A stretch of 64,000 nucleotides of DNA from Chlamydiales bacterium (GTDB lineage: Bacteria > Chlamydiota > Chlamydiia > Chlamydiales > Simkaniaceae), in the NCBI GenBank assembly GCA_024233515.1, contig JACKPO010000002.1:1-64000 (forward strand). Reading direction: 5' to 3'. This document shows, piece by piece, positions 16,738-25,919 of this stretch. The notes beneath the pieces are model-generated. The model ran no database searches and was not told the DNA's origin. It worked only from the letters and a program-made list of their open reading frames with translations. Position numbers and translations under genes: made by a program. Every line of letters starts with the position of its first letter. Positions within the stretch are counted from its first letter, which is position 1.

Positions 16738-17558
16738 TGTTGACCCCTCTGAATCAGGTCATAAAGGGGGCGGGCCTCTTTGAGAAGTTTTTCGAGGTCT
16801 CTAAAGGGCATCACAGAGTGTTTATCACTTTTTGCCGTCTCAGGATTGTCATGCGACTCAATATAGAGAAGATTTGCTCCGGCAGCTAAAGCTGATTTTG
16901 CAAGGGTGGGGATAAACTCTCGTTGTCCTCCTGATTGAGCACCCATGCCCCCTGGAAGTTGGACGGAATGGGAAGCGTCAAAACAGACGGGGAAGCCAAA
17001 GTTTTGGAGGATCGGAATGGTTCGCATGTCAGAAACGAGATTGTTGTACCCGAAGGTTGTCCCCCGATCGGTGAGGATGATCTTGTCATTTCCTGTTGAG
17101 AGGAGCTTTTTGATGACATGCTCCATATCCCAAGGAGACATGAATTGCCCTTTTTTGACATTGATGACAGCTCCTGTCTCTCCTGCGGCAATTAAAAGAT
17201 CGGTTTGTCGACAGAGAAAAGCAGGAATTTGGAGGACGGCGCAAACCTCAGCAGCAGCAGCGGCTTCTTCAGGATGGTGGATATCGGTGAAGACGGGAAC
17301 GTCGAGCTCAGTTTTGACTTTTTCTAGGATACGTAGTCCCTCTTCTAATCCTGGGCCGCGGTAGGAGTCAATGGACGAGCGGTTGGCTTTATCGTAGCTT
17401 GACTTATAGATAAATTGAACCCCTGCTCGACTAAACATTTTTTTAAGTTCTTCGGCAGTTTTCAGCGCATGCGCTTCATTTTCGATGACACAAGGTCCGG
17501 AGATTACGGTGAGGGGTTTGTCCTTTCCGATCTCTACTTTTCCTACTTTTATGCTCAA
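16734..17558 (-). CDS. kdsA: 3-deoxy-D-manno-octulosonate 8-phosphate synthase
   Basis: The product is 274 aa. It condenses PEP with arabinose 5-phosphate to give Kdo8P, the precursor of the Kdo of LPS. Family motifs: VISGPCVIEN near the start, FIYKSSYDKANRSS (PEP/A5P binding), PVFTDIHHPEEA, and FDASHSVQLPGG near residue 205. The start is TTG, with a perfect AGGAGG 5 nt upstream and the expected N-terminus. It heads the kdsA-lptC-lptA-lptB operon, so the Kdo step and LPS export are expressed together. It is divergent from tRNA-Arg. Confidence 0.97.
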   Translation of the reverse strand: MSIKVGKVEIGKDKPLTVISGPCVIENEAHALKTAEELKKMFSRAGVQFIYKSSYDKANRSSIDSYRGPGLEEGLRILEKVKTELDVPVFTDIHHPEEAAAAAEVCAVLQIPAFLCRQTDLLIAAGETGAVINVKKGQFMSPWDMEHVIKKLLSTGNDKIILTDRGTTFGYNNLVSDMRTIPILQNFGFPVCFDASHSVQLPGGMGAQSGGQREFIPTLAKSALAAGANLLYIESHDNPETAKSDKHSVMPFRDLEKLLKEARPLYDLIQRGQH

Positions 17559-17596
17559 TGGATCCTCCTGCAGTTTGAATCTTACTACAAATATAC

Positions 17597-17625
17597 TTGA
17601 AATTCATTTTTCTTATGACTAAAAT
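17597..17625 (+). promoter_or_regulatory. Promoter of tRNA-Arg(TCT)
   Basis: TTGAAA (17597-17602), a 17-bp spacer and TAAAAT (17620-17625) lie about 15 bp before the tRNA. The same hexamers and spacing recur at 29044 and 30556. Confidence 0.7.
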
Positions 17626-17639
17626 GTGACATTTGGTGA

Positions 17640-17713
17640 GGATTGATAGCTCAGCTGGATAGAGCATCCGCCTTCTAAGCGGACGGTCGCAGGTTCGAGT
17701 CCTGCTCAATCCG
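17640..17713 (+). tRNA. tRNA-Arg (anticodon TCT)
   Basis: The gene is 74 nt. The acceptor arms GGATTGA and TCAATCC pair fully, with discriminator G at 17713. The anticodon stem CCGCC/GGCGG-type helix encloses loop CTTCTAA with anticodon TCT. The T-arm has GGTTCGAGTCC. CCA is not encoded. It lies between kdsA (divergent) and the DHH protein gene (same strand, 22 bp downstream), and a T-tract follows. Confidence 0.95.
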
Positions 17714-17735
17714 TTTTTTTAAATGCAGTTGGTTC

Positions 17736-20363
17736 ATGAGTAAAGAGCATAACGAAGGGGCGTTGTTGGGGGAGTTCCCTTTCAAAGTCCATACGTTCGA
17801 GGGTTTAGACAGTGTATTAAGCATTTTTCGAACAAAAGAATTTGAACAAAAGAACCTTCATGACAAGAGTGACTTTGTCAGTCAAACCCTTGCAGATTTA
17901 ATTTTAAAAGCTCCTGAACCCGCTTTTCTCATGGATAGTGTGGTGGACTTCATCGGTCACATTGGAAGGGAAAAAATTGTCGAAAACTACACCTTTTCAA
18001 GTTTCGAGCTTTGGCTGAATCAATTTTCTAAACTCTCGCCCGAAGAGCAGTCTAAGGTACGTGGAAAGATTGTCGGAAAATGGGTTCCTCGTGATACTTA
18101 TCAACTCTATTTCCCGATCGGCATGGGGAAAATCTATCCTGGGACTCACTTTGTAACGGCTCATAATTCTCCTGATCTTGATACGACTGTGGCGAGTTTT
18201 TGGGGATGGATGGACGCATTTGCCGCGGAGGTGAGCGAGGGACTCCATATTTGGAACGTTCCCGGCGGTCCTCCTGCTGCTCAAGTTGAAATTGGCCTTT
18301 TGTTTGAAGATCTTTTTGGAAAAAATGTCTTCGATGCCCTAGCTAAAACCCGCCTTTCCTTGACGCTCACAAGCATGGATCTCATGACGCAACGTGGGAT
18401 GGTTCGGAAGCAGGCGAGTGACCTTGCTCTCAGTTTTGATCATGAACGGCAACGCCATGCTGTTGTCTTGACAGACAAGGATGGGTATTACATAGGAGAT
18501 TGGCGGACGATTGATGTGGAAGGGGTCCGTCAAATTGTCATGTCTCTTAACAACTGTTTGATGTGGTATGAGTCGAACCTCCATATCCAGTTAATCTCTT
18601 GCTTTGCAGAGAAAAAAGTGACTGTAGATCGTGTATCTAAGCTTGTGCGCTCTCTTTTAGAGATGAGAATTTCTGAATGTGATCCGGCAAAAGATCTTCC
18701 GAAGACGCAATTGAAGTTTGTCAATGATTATCTCGTGAAAGTTCTCGGAATCGAGGGGGGGATAGAAGCAAGTTTTGAGACGTTTGCCCTTTCGATTGAA
18801 AAAACTGAGATTGTCAATTTCACTCAAATCATTACGTGGCTTCGCTCGCTGTTGAAATCAGAGCTTTTTGATCAAGAGGGAATACTAACAGAGCAGCGGC
18901 CCCACATTTTCAACCAACTTGAGATTCTTGTGAAAATGCTCGCGGATGCCTTTGGAGCTATCCGGAGTTATGTTGACAGCCTAAATATTGCGTTCCGCAT
19001 CAAAACCGATGTGTTTGGATTTTCCCCTCAGTACTTAAGTCATCGAACCGATATTGAAGAGATTCGGGCAAAAATTGCTGACTATTCCTATTTAACCGTG
19101 AACCAAACCGATCAGGAAGGAAGACCGATTCCGGTGGGAATTGTTCATGCAAGCGATCTCCAAAAAGAGACGCTGGGAACAGTGACCCTTCGCGATTTTT
19201 GTAACCGAGAAGAGATGAAAATCCCTTCCTATCTTCAGATTATTAGTGTGATCGATCACCATAAGAGCTCTCTGATGACCGATGCGCCGCCCAAGGCAAT
19301 CATTAGCGATGCGCAATCGTCAAATGCAATGGTTGCAGAGATGGCCTTCAGAATTAATGACCAGTATGGTTTAGGGGGGATGAGTGAAAAAGAGATCGAG
19401 AGTGAGCTGAAAGAGGCTTCAAAATCACTGAAAACGGTGCAGGAGATTCGGATCTATCAACGCCTCCTCCAAAAGAAAAAGATCTTGAGAACGATTGGAG
19501 ACCACTATGTTTCCCCGAAGCGAGAGATGGTCGAGTATCTCCACTTCATTTATGCCATTTTGGATGATACCGACCTCCTGACGAAGGTGACTCGTATTGA
19601 TGTCGAATGTATGGCTTCTCTGCTCAATCGTTTGAAATCACTTATGCTCAAGAAAGAGGTGGAAATTGTCCACTTTGACGATATTATCGAAGATGGAGAT
19701 TTTACCGCGAAAGCTGCAGAGCGCCTTCTGCAAAACAAGGATTTCTATTCTCTCTATAGCAAGGTCTATGAGCATAAAGAGCAAGGGGTCGATGAAAATA
19801 TTGAGAAGTGTCTCAAAGGAGAGCATTCTAATATCTTTACCGATACAAAGATCTTGAGTTACTGCAACCGCGTCGGGCAAACAAAGATTTTTGCAAAGAA
19901 CTATCCCACTTTCGAAAAAGCTGCTCCTGAGCTGCGTAAAAAATGGGTTGAAAAAGCTTACAGCATCTACGCTAATAACCGGGAAATTATGCTTCACCTT
20001 CATGGGATCTCAACTATTGCAAGTGCTGAAGAGCTCTTCAAGGGAGGGAAGCTCTCCTATCAACACCAAGATGAGATGTGGTTTTGGGTCCCTGACACCG
20101 AGCTTGCGATTGAAAAGCTCAAACTCTTTCTCAATAGCTTTAAAGGTTCGAAGGCGGCTCAGAAGCTTCACTTCGAAGTGGAGTTTCTCGGCCCTAACGC
20201 AAAGGTCCTCTCTCAGGTCTTCAAAGAGAGCTTCCTCCCTATTCAGCACCATCTCCCTAAGGAGCCCCAGGATCTTCCCATCGCTGTTCTCCGCTACAAT
20301 GCAGGAGGACTCAACTCCCGCAAGGCGATGATTGCCCCTTATCTTCCTCGTCTCGTTCAATAA
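17736..20363 (+). CDS. Large DHH-superfamily phosphoesterase-like protein
   Basis: The product is 875 aa. DHH metal-site motifs are spread over the protein: AHNSPDLD (142-149), then after a ~350-residue insert VIDHHKSS (505-512), DAQSSNAMVAEM (525-536) and DDTDLLTKVTRID (about 623-635). The order and spacing of the last three resemble family II pyrophosphatases and related DHH phosphoesterases, which use two metal ions to cleave phosphoester or phosphoanhydride bonds. The substrate is unknown; pyrophosphate, cyclic dinucleotides or exopolyphosphate are possible. The protein is cytosolic, with no signal. It may be co-transcribed with the tRNA-Arg just upstream. A chlamydial orthologue next to kdsA is likely but was not checked. 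Confidence 0.7.
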   Translation: MSKEHNEGALLGEFPFKVHTFEGLDSVLSIFRTKEFEQKNLHDKSDFVSQTLADLILKAPEPAFLMDSVVDFIGHIGREKIVENYTFSSFELWLNQFSKLSPEEQSKVRGKIVGKWVPRDTYQLYFPIGMGKIYPGTHFVTAHNSPDLDTTVASFWGWMDAFAAEVSEGLHIWNVPGGPPAAQVEIGLLFEDLFGKNVFDALAKTRLSLTLTSMDLMTQRGMVRKQASDLALSFDHERQRHAVVLTDKDGYYIGDWRTIDVEGVRQIVMSLNNCLMWYESNLHIQLISCFAEKKVTVDRVSKLVRSLLEMRISECDPAKDLPKTQLKFVNDYLVKVLGIEGGIEASFETFALSIEKTEIVNFTQIITWLRSLLKSELFDQEGILTEQRPHIFNQLEILVKMLADAFGAIRSYVDSLNIAFRIKTDVFGFSPQYLSHRTDIEEIRAKIADYSYLTVNQTDQEGRPIPVGIVHASDLQKETLGTVTLRDFCNREEMKIPSYLQIISVIDHHKSSLMTDAPPKAIISDAQSSNAMVAEMAFRINDQYGLGGMSEKEIESELKEASKSLKTVQEIRIYQRLLQKKKILRTIGDHYVSPKREMVEYLHFIYAILDDTDLLTKVTRIDVECMASLLNRLKSLMLKKEVEIVHFDDIIEDGDFTAKAAERLLQNKDFYSLYSKVYEHKEQGVDENIEKCLKGEHSNIFTDTKILSYCNRVGQTKIFAKNYPTFEKAAPELRKKWVEKAYSIYANNREIMLHLHGISTIASAEELFKGGKLSYQHQDEMWFWVPDTELAIEKLKLFLNSFKGSKAAQKLHFEVEFLGPNAKVLSQVFKESFLPIQHHLPKEPQDLPIAVLRYNAGGLNSRKAMIAPYLPRLVQ

Positions 20364-20488
20364 TTCGCTGTTAATTACTCTTTATGAGTAACTTATAAAA
20401 TATAATAATTAAAATATTTTTTATTATTCTTTTTTAATTATAAATAAATATAATTATGACGATTTTTAATTAAATTTGGGTGGTTATT

Positions 20489-20965
20489 ATGAGGAAAGAA
20501 AATAGTTTTTTTGAACAAGTTAGACTGGCTCCCATGCTCATGTATCAACAGGCTTTAGCTTACCGTCAGTTTATGACAGAGAATCCAGAGGAGTGCCAAA
20601 AAAGAGCGCTGATTGGAACGATTTCTCTTGGGGTCATGGCCTTAGCGGCAACACTTTTTGCGGCAAGGGTTAGACCACTTTCCTGCGCCGTCCTTACGCC
20701 GATGGTCCCATTATATTCAGTCGCATCAACTCTCATCTTTTTTTGGGAGCGGATGCCAAAAGATCAGATGGATGAAGCGTATGCAAATGATATGAAGCGG
20801 GTCATCCGTTACTCTCTGATTGCCCTTTCAATGATTGGAACGGGCGCAACCGGGGCTTTTTTGAAAGAACTTTCAGGATTTTCGGCGCTTTTCGCTCTCT
20901 TTACACTGGGGACAGCTGCGGCTCATCTCCATTTCGAGAATGCTACCTTGAAAAGAACAGAATAA
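20489..20965 (+). CDS. Small membrane protein of unknown function
   Basis: The product is 158 aa, from the ATG at 20489 with GGGTGG upstream. The N-terminal 45 residues are hydrophilic, followed by four hydrophobic segments in two pairs (about 47-63, 66-90, 108-127, 132-148). The paired arrangement with short loops is reminiscent of chlamydial inclusion-membrane or effector proteins. The upstream 125 bp are extremely AT-rich with no clear terminator. No family was recognised. Confidence 0.6.
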   Translation: MRKENSFFEQVRLAPMLMYQQALAYRQFMTENPEECQKRALIGTISLGVMALAATLFAARVRPLSCAVLTPMVPLYSVASTLIFFWERMPKDQMDEAYANDMKRVIRYSLIALSMIGTGATGAFLKELSGFSALFALFTLGTAAAHLHFENATLKRTE

Positions 20966-21001
20966 TTGAAAGAAATTTTTCCTTTGTAGTACACAGAAGG
21001 G

Positions 21002-24000
21002 ATGGCTAATCATAAATGGCTCATCCCTTTTTGTTTTCTCCCTTTTTCCCTCTTTGGAGTAGTGGGCCAGTGGGCTGTAGATGCCAATGGTGACTGGGAA
21101 ACTGCGACGAATTGGACCTCAAATCCCCAGATTCCCAATTCGATCGGTGACACGGCAACCTTTGATACAGCGATTCCTTTAACAGCAGGTCGAACTGTGA
21201 CCTTAGCTTCTTCAAAGGTTGTGGGGATATTAAACTTTCAAGGGGCAACGGCACAAAATTTTCAGGTCACGGGGAGTTCTCTCACCCTTCAAAATGCAGG
21301 AAATGCGCAGCTGAATGTTTCAGGGGCTGGTCAACACTCAATTGCAAGTGGGGTGGTCCTTACAAGCGATTTAGATGCGAATGTGGCGGTCAATTTTACG
21401 ATCACAGGGGCAGTGTCTGGCAGTGGGGCTCTTAATAAATCAGGAGCAGGAACCCTTATTTTTAATGGAAGTTCCTCTAATTCATTCACTGGACTTACAA
21501 CCATCACGGCAGGTGGACTACAACTGAATATGTCGGGAGGAGCGGTTGCTATTGCAGGAGATTTAACCATTCCTGCTGGAACTGTCACCTTAGGGCAAAT
21601 CAATCAAATTTCCGATACTTCAGCGGTGACAGTCAGTGGCGGAACTCTTGCTTTTGGTTCGAGTAGTGATACTATTGGTTCCTTGACCTATTCGAGTGGA
21701 ACAATCACGGCAGGGGGATCAACTGTGATCCTTGTCTCAGACGATACAACGGCCCTCTCATTAAGTGCTGGGGTCAATCTTGCGATTAACACGGGGTTTA
21801 CTGGCTCAGGGTCGCTTGATGTTGCGGGTGCTGGGAACCAAATCACCGCTGATTTAGATTTCGGAACCTTGTCCCATGATTTTAATATTCCAGCGGGTGC
21901 TGATCTAACCATTACGGGGGTGGTCTCAAATTCTGGGGGATTTGTGATGGCCGATGCGGGAGCGTTAACAATCAGTGGCGCCTCAGCAAATACTTATACA
22001 GGACTTTCTCAAGTTAATGCGGGAACTGTGACTTTGTCTAAAGCAACGGGGCCGGCTGTTGGTGGGGATTTGACGATCAATGCCGGAACAGTCACGATGA
22101 CTGCGGCGGATCAGATTGCGAACGGTTCTCTTGTCACTTTGGATGGGGGAACTCTCAATATGGGGGGAAATAACGATACGATTGGAGGGTTGATTTTCCT
22201 GAGTGGAACGCTGAATCAAGGGGGAGCGACCCTGACAATGTCAAGTAATGACATTGCCCTTGTTATGCGTGATCAAACGATTTCTGATCCGATTGCATTT
22301 ACCGGTTCGGGTGCGATTGTTTTTGATGCAACCAATAACAATACAGCAACCATTTCTTCCACGGTCGATTTAGGAACTCAGCCCCACTTTTTTGTGATTG
22401 CTGATGGGACAGGAAACCCCGATATGGATATTCAAGGGGTGATTTCGAATGGAGGAGGCATTACAAAGGTTGGAGATGGAACCCTTCAATTAAGTGGAGG
22501 AGGGGGAGGAGCCAATCCAAATACCTACTCTGGAACGACGACAGTTATAGGTGGAGAGCTTTTACTAAGTACCAATGCTAGCGTGGTTGCGGTTCCAGGA
22601 GATTTAATCATCAGCGGGGGGACTGTCACGCAAACAGCGGTGGATCAAATCGCATCTAGTTCCACAGTGACCTTGAATAGTGGAACATGGGATCTAGGAG
22701 GGAATAACTCATCGGTTGAGAGTTTCTTTTTCAATGGAGGGACGTTCACCCAAGGTGCGGGAGTTCTAACGTTGAATGCAACGAGCCCTGATACCGCTCT
22801 ATCTATGAGAAACACCACAATTTCTGGGGATGTTACGATCAGCGGAACGGGTGCCGTTGCCTTCGATGCAACAAACAATGGGACAGCGATCATCAGTAGT
22901 CCTTCAACCCTAGATTTAGGGGGAACCCTCACAAGCTTTAACATCGCAAATGGAAGTGCAGCAGTCGACATGGAGATCCAGGGGGAGATCACCAATGGAG
23001 GAGTTACTAAAAACCTCGATGGAACTCTTCAATTCAGTGGAAGTGTTGCGAATACCTATGCTGGAGATACAACAATTAATGGGGGAGAACTCCTTCTGGC
23101 AAAAGATGCTGGGGTGAATGCGATTTCTGGAAATGTCGTGAACATGTTTGGAGGAACCCTCACCTTCCAAAACAATGAGCAGATTGTTGATACCGCTGTC
23201 GTAACAATCAACGATGGCCTCTTTGATATGCAGGGGACGACCGAAACGATCACTACGCTCAATTTCCTCGGTGGAAATTTTAATCAATCGTTAGGGGGGA
23301 ATCTGATTCTTCAAGGAGGAGTGAATGCGCTAACCATGCGTGACACGACGTTGATTGGAAATGTCACAACAACTGGAGGGGGTTCGATTGTTTTTGATAA
23401 CACAAACAATGGAACCGCTCAGATGCTTGGAACCCTGAACCTATCAGGGGCAACAACATTTGATATCCAAAATGGGACAGCCGATGATGATATGGTCATC
23501 TACAGCACCATTACCAGTGGTGGGGTGATAAAAGATGGAACAGGGACATTGGTCTTACTCGGCCCCAATATCTACGCTGGGGGCACAACCATTACTGATG
23601 GAGTTCTTCAAGGGACAACGACAAGCCTTCAGGGGGCAATTGGTGGAGCAGCAGCAGGGACCCTTGTGTTTGACCAAGGTTTTAATGGATCCTTTGGAGG
23701 AACGATCTCCATGGATTCTGCGTTGATCAAAGAGGGGAGTGGAACGGTTATCTTCCCTGCTCCGGTCGTGCAGACGGTGAATGGGACCACAACGATTAAG
23801 GAAGGAATTCTTCAAGTGGATGGAACACTCGACGGTACAGGGAGTGTCATTGTCGATACGGGAGGAACGCTAGAGGGATCTGGAACGGTCAACCAAGATG
23901 TTGCCGTCAATGGGACCATTGCTCCCGGAAGTGGAGGGATCGGAACCCTAACCGTTGGAGGGAATGTTTCCATGAACTCCGGGTCGATCCTGAGTATTGA

Positions 24001-25342
24001 AATCACCCCTTCATCGAATGATCAGCTTGCACTATCAGGAACCTATTCCATTGATCCCAATGCGACATTTTTCTTCGATCCCCTTCCAGGGAGCTACCCC
24101 ACGGGTGAGAGCTATACGGTTGTTCAAGGGGGAGTGATTGCCGGACAATTTGGAACTATTAATGACCCCTATCCCCTTTTCGATGGAACCCTTCAATATT
24201 TTGCCGATTCAATCCTTTTACAACTTGATCTTGTTCCCATCAGCTCTTTAACAGGGCTCAACCAAAATGCTCAAAAAGTTGCAGCCTGTTTAGATGCAGA
24301 AAGTCCTACGCCAGGTGAGGACCTATTTGTTATTGTGAATAGTCTTCGCTTTCTTTCGACGGTTGAGGAAATTAATGCAGCTCTCCTTGCAATGCAACCC
24401 TCTCCCTTTGTTTCCTTGGCGGTGATTAAGCAAGACAACACCCTCTATATGCGGAACGCGATCTATGATCGTTTAGAACTCCGCGCAAGAAGTTGCATGG
24501 AAGAAAAAACAGGACTCTCCTTTTGGCTTGCTCCGTTCGTAGGCGTTTCTGTAGAAGATGATCATGATAAAGCTCCTGGTTATAACGTGCTAACTCCCGG
24601 GGCTGCCATTGGTTTGGATAGCACGATTGGAACTCATTTTCAGCTTGGAGGGGCCCTTGGTTATACCAACGCCGATATTACCTGGAAACACAACCGGGCA
24701 GTAGGGCGAGCGCAAGGCTTCTATGCCTCTCTTTATGGACGGTATGGCAACGAAATTGTGAACCTTGAAACAGCGCTTATGGGGGGGTACGACTACTATA
24801 CCACCAATCGAGAAATAAAATTTGGAGGACTTCTTCCTCTTCATCGCCATGCTAAAGGCTCGCATCATGGATGGGAAGGGTCAGCGCATTTAAAAGGAAC
24901 CCTTCAGCTACCTATCGAACATACTAAGATTGGACCCTATCTAGGGATTGATTATCTCTATCTTCGGGAGTGCGGCTTTACTGAATCAGGCGCAAAAAGT
25001 CTTAACCTTAGGGTCGAAGGGAAAAGTGCCACCCTCTTCCTTAGCGAAGGAGGGATGGCAATTTCTCATTGTTTCCATCTCCAAAACAAAACGGTGACCC
25101 CATTTGCGCAGATTGGGGCCCTTTGGGAAAATCGTTTTACAGGAAAAACAGAAACGAGTCATCTCACCGCCTGCACCCTTCATAACACCGGTTATTACCC
25201 CTCTCGTGTTCTCTTTAATCCGAAGGTAGGGTTCAACGTCAAATGGGGACTCAAGAATGCTCCACGGGTCTCATTTACCTACAATGGCAAGTATGCCCAC
25301 GGCTATCAAGACCACAGCTTCACATTAGATCTCATCTATTAG
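21002..25342 (+). CDS. Autotransporter with repeated beta-helix passenger
   Basis: The product is 1446 aa. A signal peptide (WLIPFCFLPFSLFGVVG) leads into a Gly/Thr/Asn-rich passenger made of about four long repeats of roughly 155 residues (about 160 to 850). Each has TYxGxTT...GGxL..., an MRxxTI/L block and an F-D-x-T-N-N-x-T-A block, as in autotransporter-associated beta-strand repeats. A linker with SGTVNQDVAVNGTIAPG-type sequence follows, then a C-terminal ~280-residue barrel from SFWLAPFVGVSV ending in aromatic Tyr. It would be a type V secreted surface adhesin or Pmp-like protein. Its stop overlaps a mobile repeat. Substrate and adhesion partner are unknown. Confidence 0.9.
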   Translation: MANHKWLIPFCFLPFSLFGVVGQWAVDANGDWETATNWTSNPQIPNSIGDTATFDTAIPLTAGRTVTLASSKVVGILNFQGATAQNFQVTGSSLTLQNAGNAQLNVSGAGQHSIASGVVLTSDLDANVAVNFTITGAVSGSGALNKSGAGTLIFNGSSSNSFTGLTTITAGGLQLNMSGGAVAIAGDLTIPAGTVTLGQINQISDTSAVTVSGGTLAFGSSSDTIGSLTYSSGTITAGGSTVILVSDDTTALSLSAGVNLAINTGFTGSGSLDVAGAGNQITADLDFGTLSHDFNIPAGADLTITGVVSNSGGFVMADAGALTISGASANTYTGLSQVNAGTVTLSKATGPAVGGDLTINAGTVTMTAADQIANGSLVTLDGGTLNMGGNNDTIGGLIFLSGTLNQGGATLTMSSNDIALVMRDQTISDPIAFTGSGAIVFDATNNNTATISSTVDLGTQPHFFVIADGTGNPDMDIQGVISNGGGITKVGDGTLQLSGGGGGANPNTYSGTTTVIGGELLLSTNASVVAVPGDLIISGGTVTQTAVDQIASSSTVTLNSGTWDLGGNNSSVESFFFNGGTFTQGAGVLTLNATSPDTALSMRNTTISGDVTISGTGAVAFDATNNGTAIISSPSTLDLGGTLTSFNIANGSAAVDMEIQGEITNGGVTKNLDGTLQFSGSVANTYAGDTTINGGELLLAKDAGVNAISGNVVNMFGGTLTFQNNEQIVDTAVVTINDGLFDMQGTTETITTLNFLGGNFNQSLGGNLILQGGVNALTMRDTTLIGNVTTTGGGSIVFDNTNNGTAQMLGTLNLSGATTFDIQNGTADDDMVIYSTITSGGVIKDGTGTLVLLGPNIYAGGTTITDGVLQGTTTSLQGAIGGAAAGTLVFDQGFNGSFGGTISMDSALIKEGSGTVIFPAPVVQTVNGTTTIKEGILQVDGTLDGTGSVIVDTGGTLEGSGTVNQDVAVNGTIAPGSGGIGTLTVGGNVSMNSGSILSIEITPSSNDQLALSGTYSIDPNATFFFDPLPGSYPTGESYTVVQGGVIAGQFGTINDPYPLFDGTLQYFADSILLQLDLVPISSLTGLNQNAQKVAACLDAESPTPGEDLFVIVNSLRFLSTVEEINAALLAMQPSPFVSLAVIKQDNTLYMRNAIYDRLELRARSCMEEKTGLSFWLAPFVGVSVEDDHDKAPGYNVLTPGAAIGLDSTIGTHFQLGGALGYTNADITWKHNRAVGRAQGFYASLYGRYGNEIVNLETALMGGYDYYTTNREIKFGGLLPLHRHAKGSHHGWEGSAHLKGTLQLPIEHTKIGPYLGIDYLYLRECGFTESGAKSLNLRVEGKSATLFLSEGGMAISHCFHLQNKTVTPFAQIGALWENRFTGKTETSHLTACTLHNTGYYPSRVLFNPKVGFNVKWGLKNAPRVSFTYNGKYAHGYQDHSFTLDLIY

Positions 25343-25507
25343 AGGGTGTTTAAAAATTGCTTTCGGCGAAAAAAGGAGAGATTTTTTCCTTAGGGCTTGC
25401 TTGGAGACCGGAGCTAACTTGAGCAAGTTTGTGGAGGGTCGAAAGCAAGTTCTAAGGGAAAAAGATCCCTTTTAAGTGGCCGAAATGATTTTTTAAACAC
25501 CCTCTTA
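25339..25507. repeat. MITE-like repeat R4, copy 1
   Basis: This 169-bp element begins TTAGAGGGTGTTTAAAAA and ends with the reverse complement (TTTTTAAACACCCTCTTA). The whole element is an imperfect palindrome able to fold into one long hairpin. The copy at 43002-43170 has the same length and differs at one base I can see (GAGCTAACTT versus GAGCAAACTT). It is flanked by TA, as for IS630/Tc1-type transposition. It abuts the autotransporter stop codon and may act as its terminator. Confidence 0.9.
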
Positions 25508-25876
25508 GATAGTGTCGTCAAATTCTTCACTTTATCTTAGACCCCGGAGTGCTACTTATTTCGCTGCAGAGGCTTCTAGAATCAACGCATCTACATCGCT
25601 TCGCCCGAACGCTCACGGTGAACCACCTTAGCTCGGCGCTCATCTTGTATCTACGTCAATTCTATAGCTGAATTAGTTTAAAATAGTAATAATTGGACAG
25701 AAGATTTTCATTGAAAATGAAGCGCGGAGAGCGAAGCTGGCTTCGTGTAAGCTAGCAAGATCGAGCGTAAAATTTTCGGTGAAAAGATCTGGATGAATTG
25801 TTACTATTTTGAACTAATTCAGCTATATTTGCCTCTGCAGCGAAATAAGTGGCACTCCGGGGTTAGAGACTATCTA
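25506..25876. repeat. Palindromic element R5 interrupted by R3
   Basis: Positions 25541-25572 and 25832-25863 are 32-bp inverted arms with one mismatch (ACCCCGGAGTGCTACTTATT and partner). The outer ends carry TAGATAGT/ACTATCTA. Between the arms lies unrelated sequence plus the complete R3 element (25664-25826). The motif TTAGAGACTATCT at its right end also occurs directly after R4 copy 2 (43168-43180). The element fills the gap between the autotransporter and khpA, and no gene was seen there. Confidence 0.75.
25664..25826. repeat. Long copy of palindromic repeat family R3
   Basis: This 163-bp element has ends ATAGCTGAATTAGTTTAAAA and TTTTGAACTAATTCAGCTAT, which are inverted repeats. It shares both ends and the core with the 95-bp copy at 5842-5936, but has about 68 extra internal bases rich in GCGAAGC/GCTAGC-type sequence. 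It lies inside R5. Confidence 0.85.
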
Positions 25877-25880
25877 GAAA

Positions 25881-25912
25881 GAAAAAAGGCATTACTGGAG
25901 GCCAGTAATGCC
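25881..25912 (-). terminator. Rho-independent terminator of khpA
   Basis: Read on the minus strand, an 11-bp perfect stem GGCATTACTGG/CCAGTAATGCC with a 3-nt loop is followed by TTTTTT. It begins 8 bp after the khpA stop. Confidence 0.9.
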
Positions 25913-25919
25913 ATCATGA

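Noticed and set aside
25339..25876. CRISPR-like repeat array after the autotransporter
   Set aside because: The repeats are inverted, nested and of different families; there are no regularly spaced direct repeats and no cas genes.
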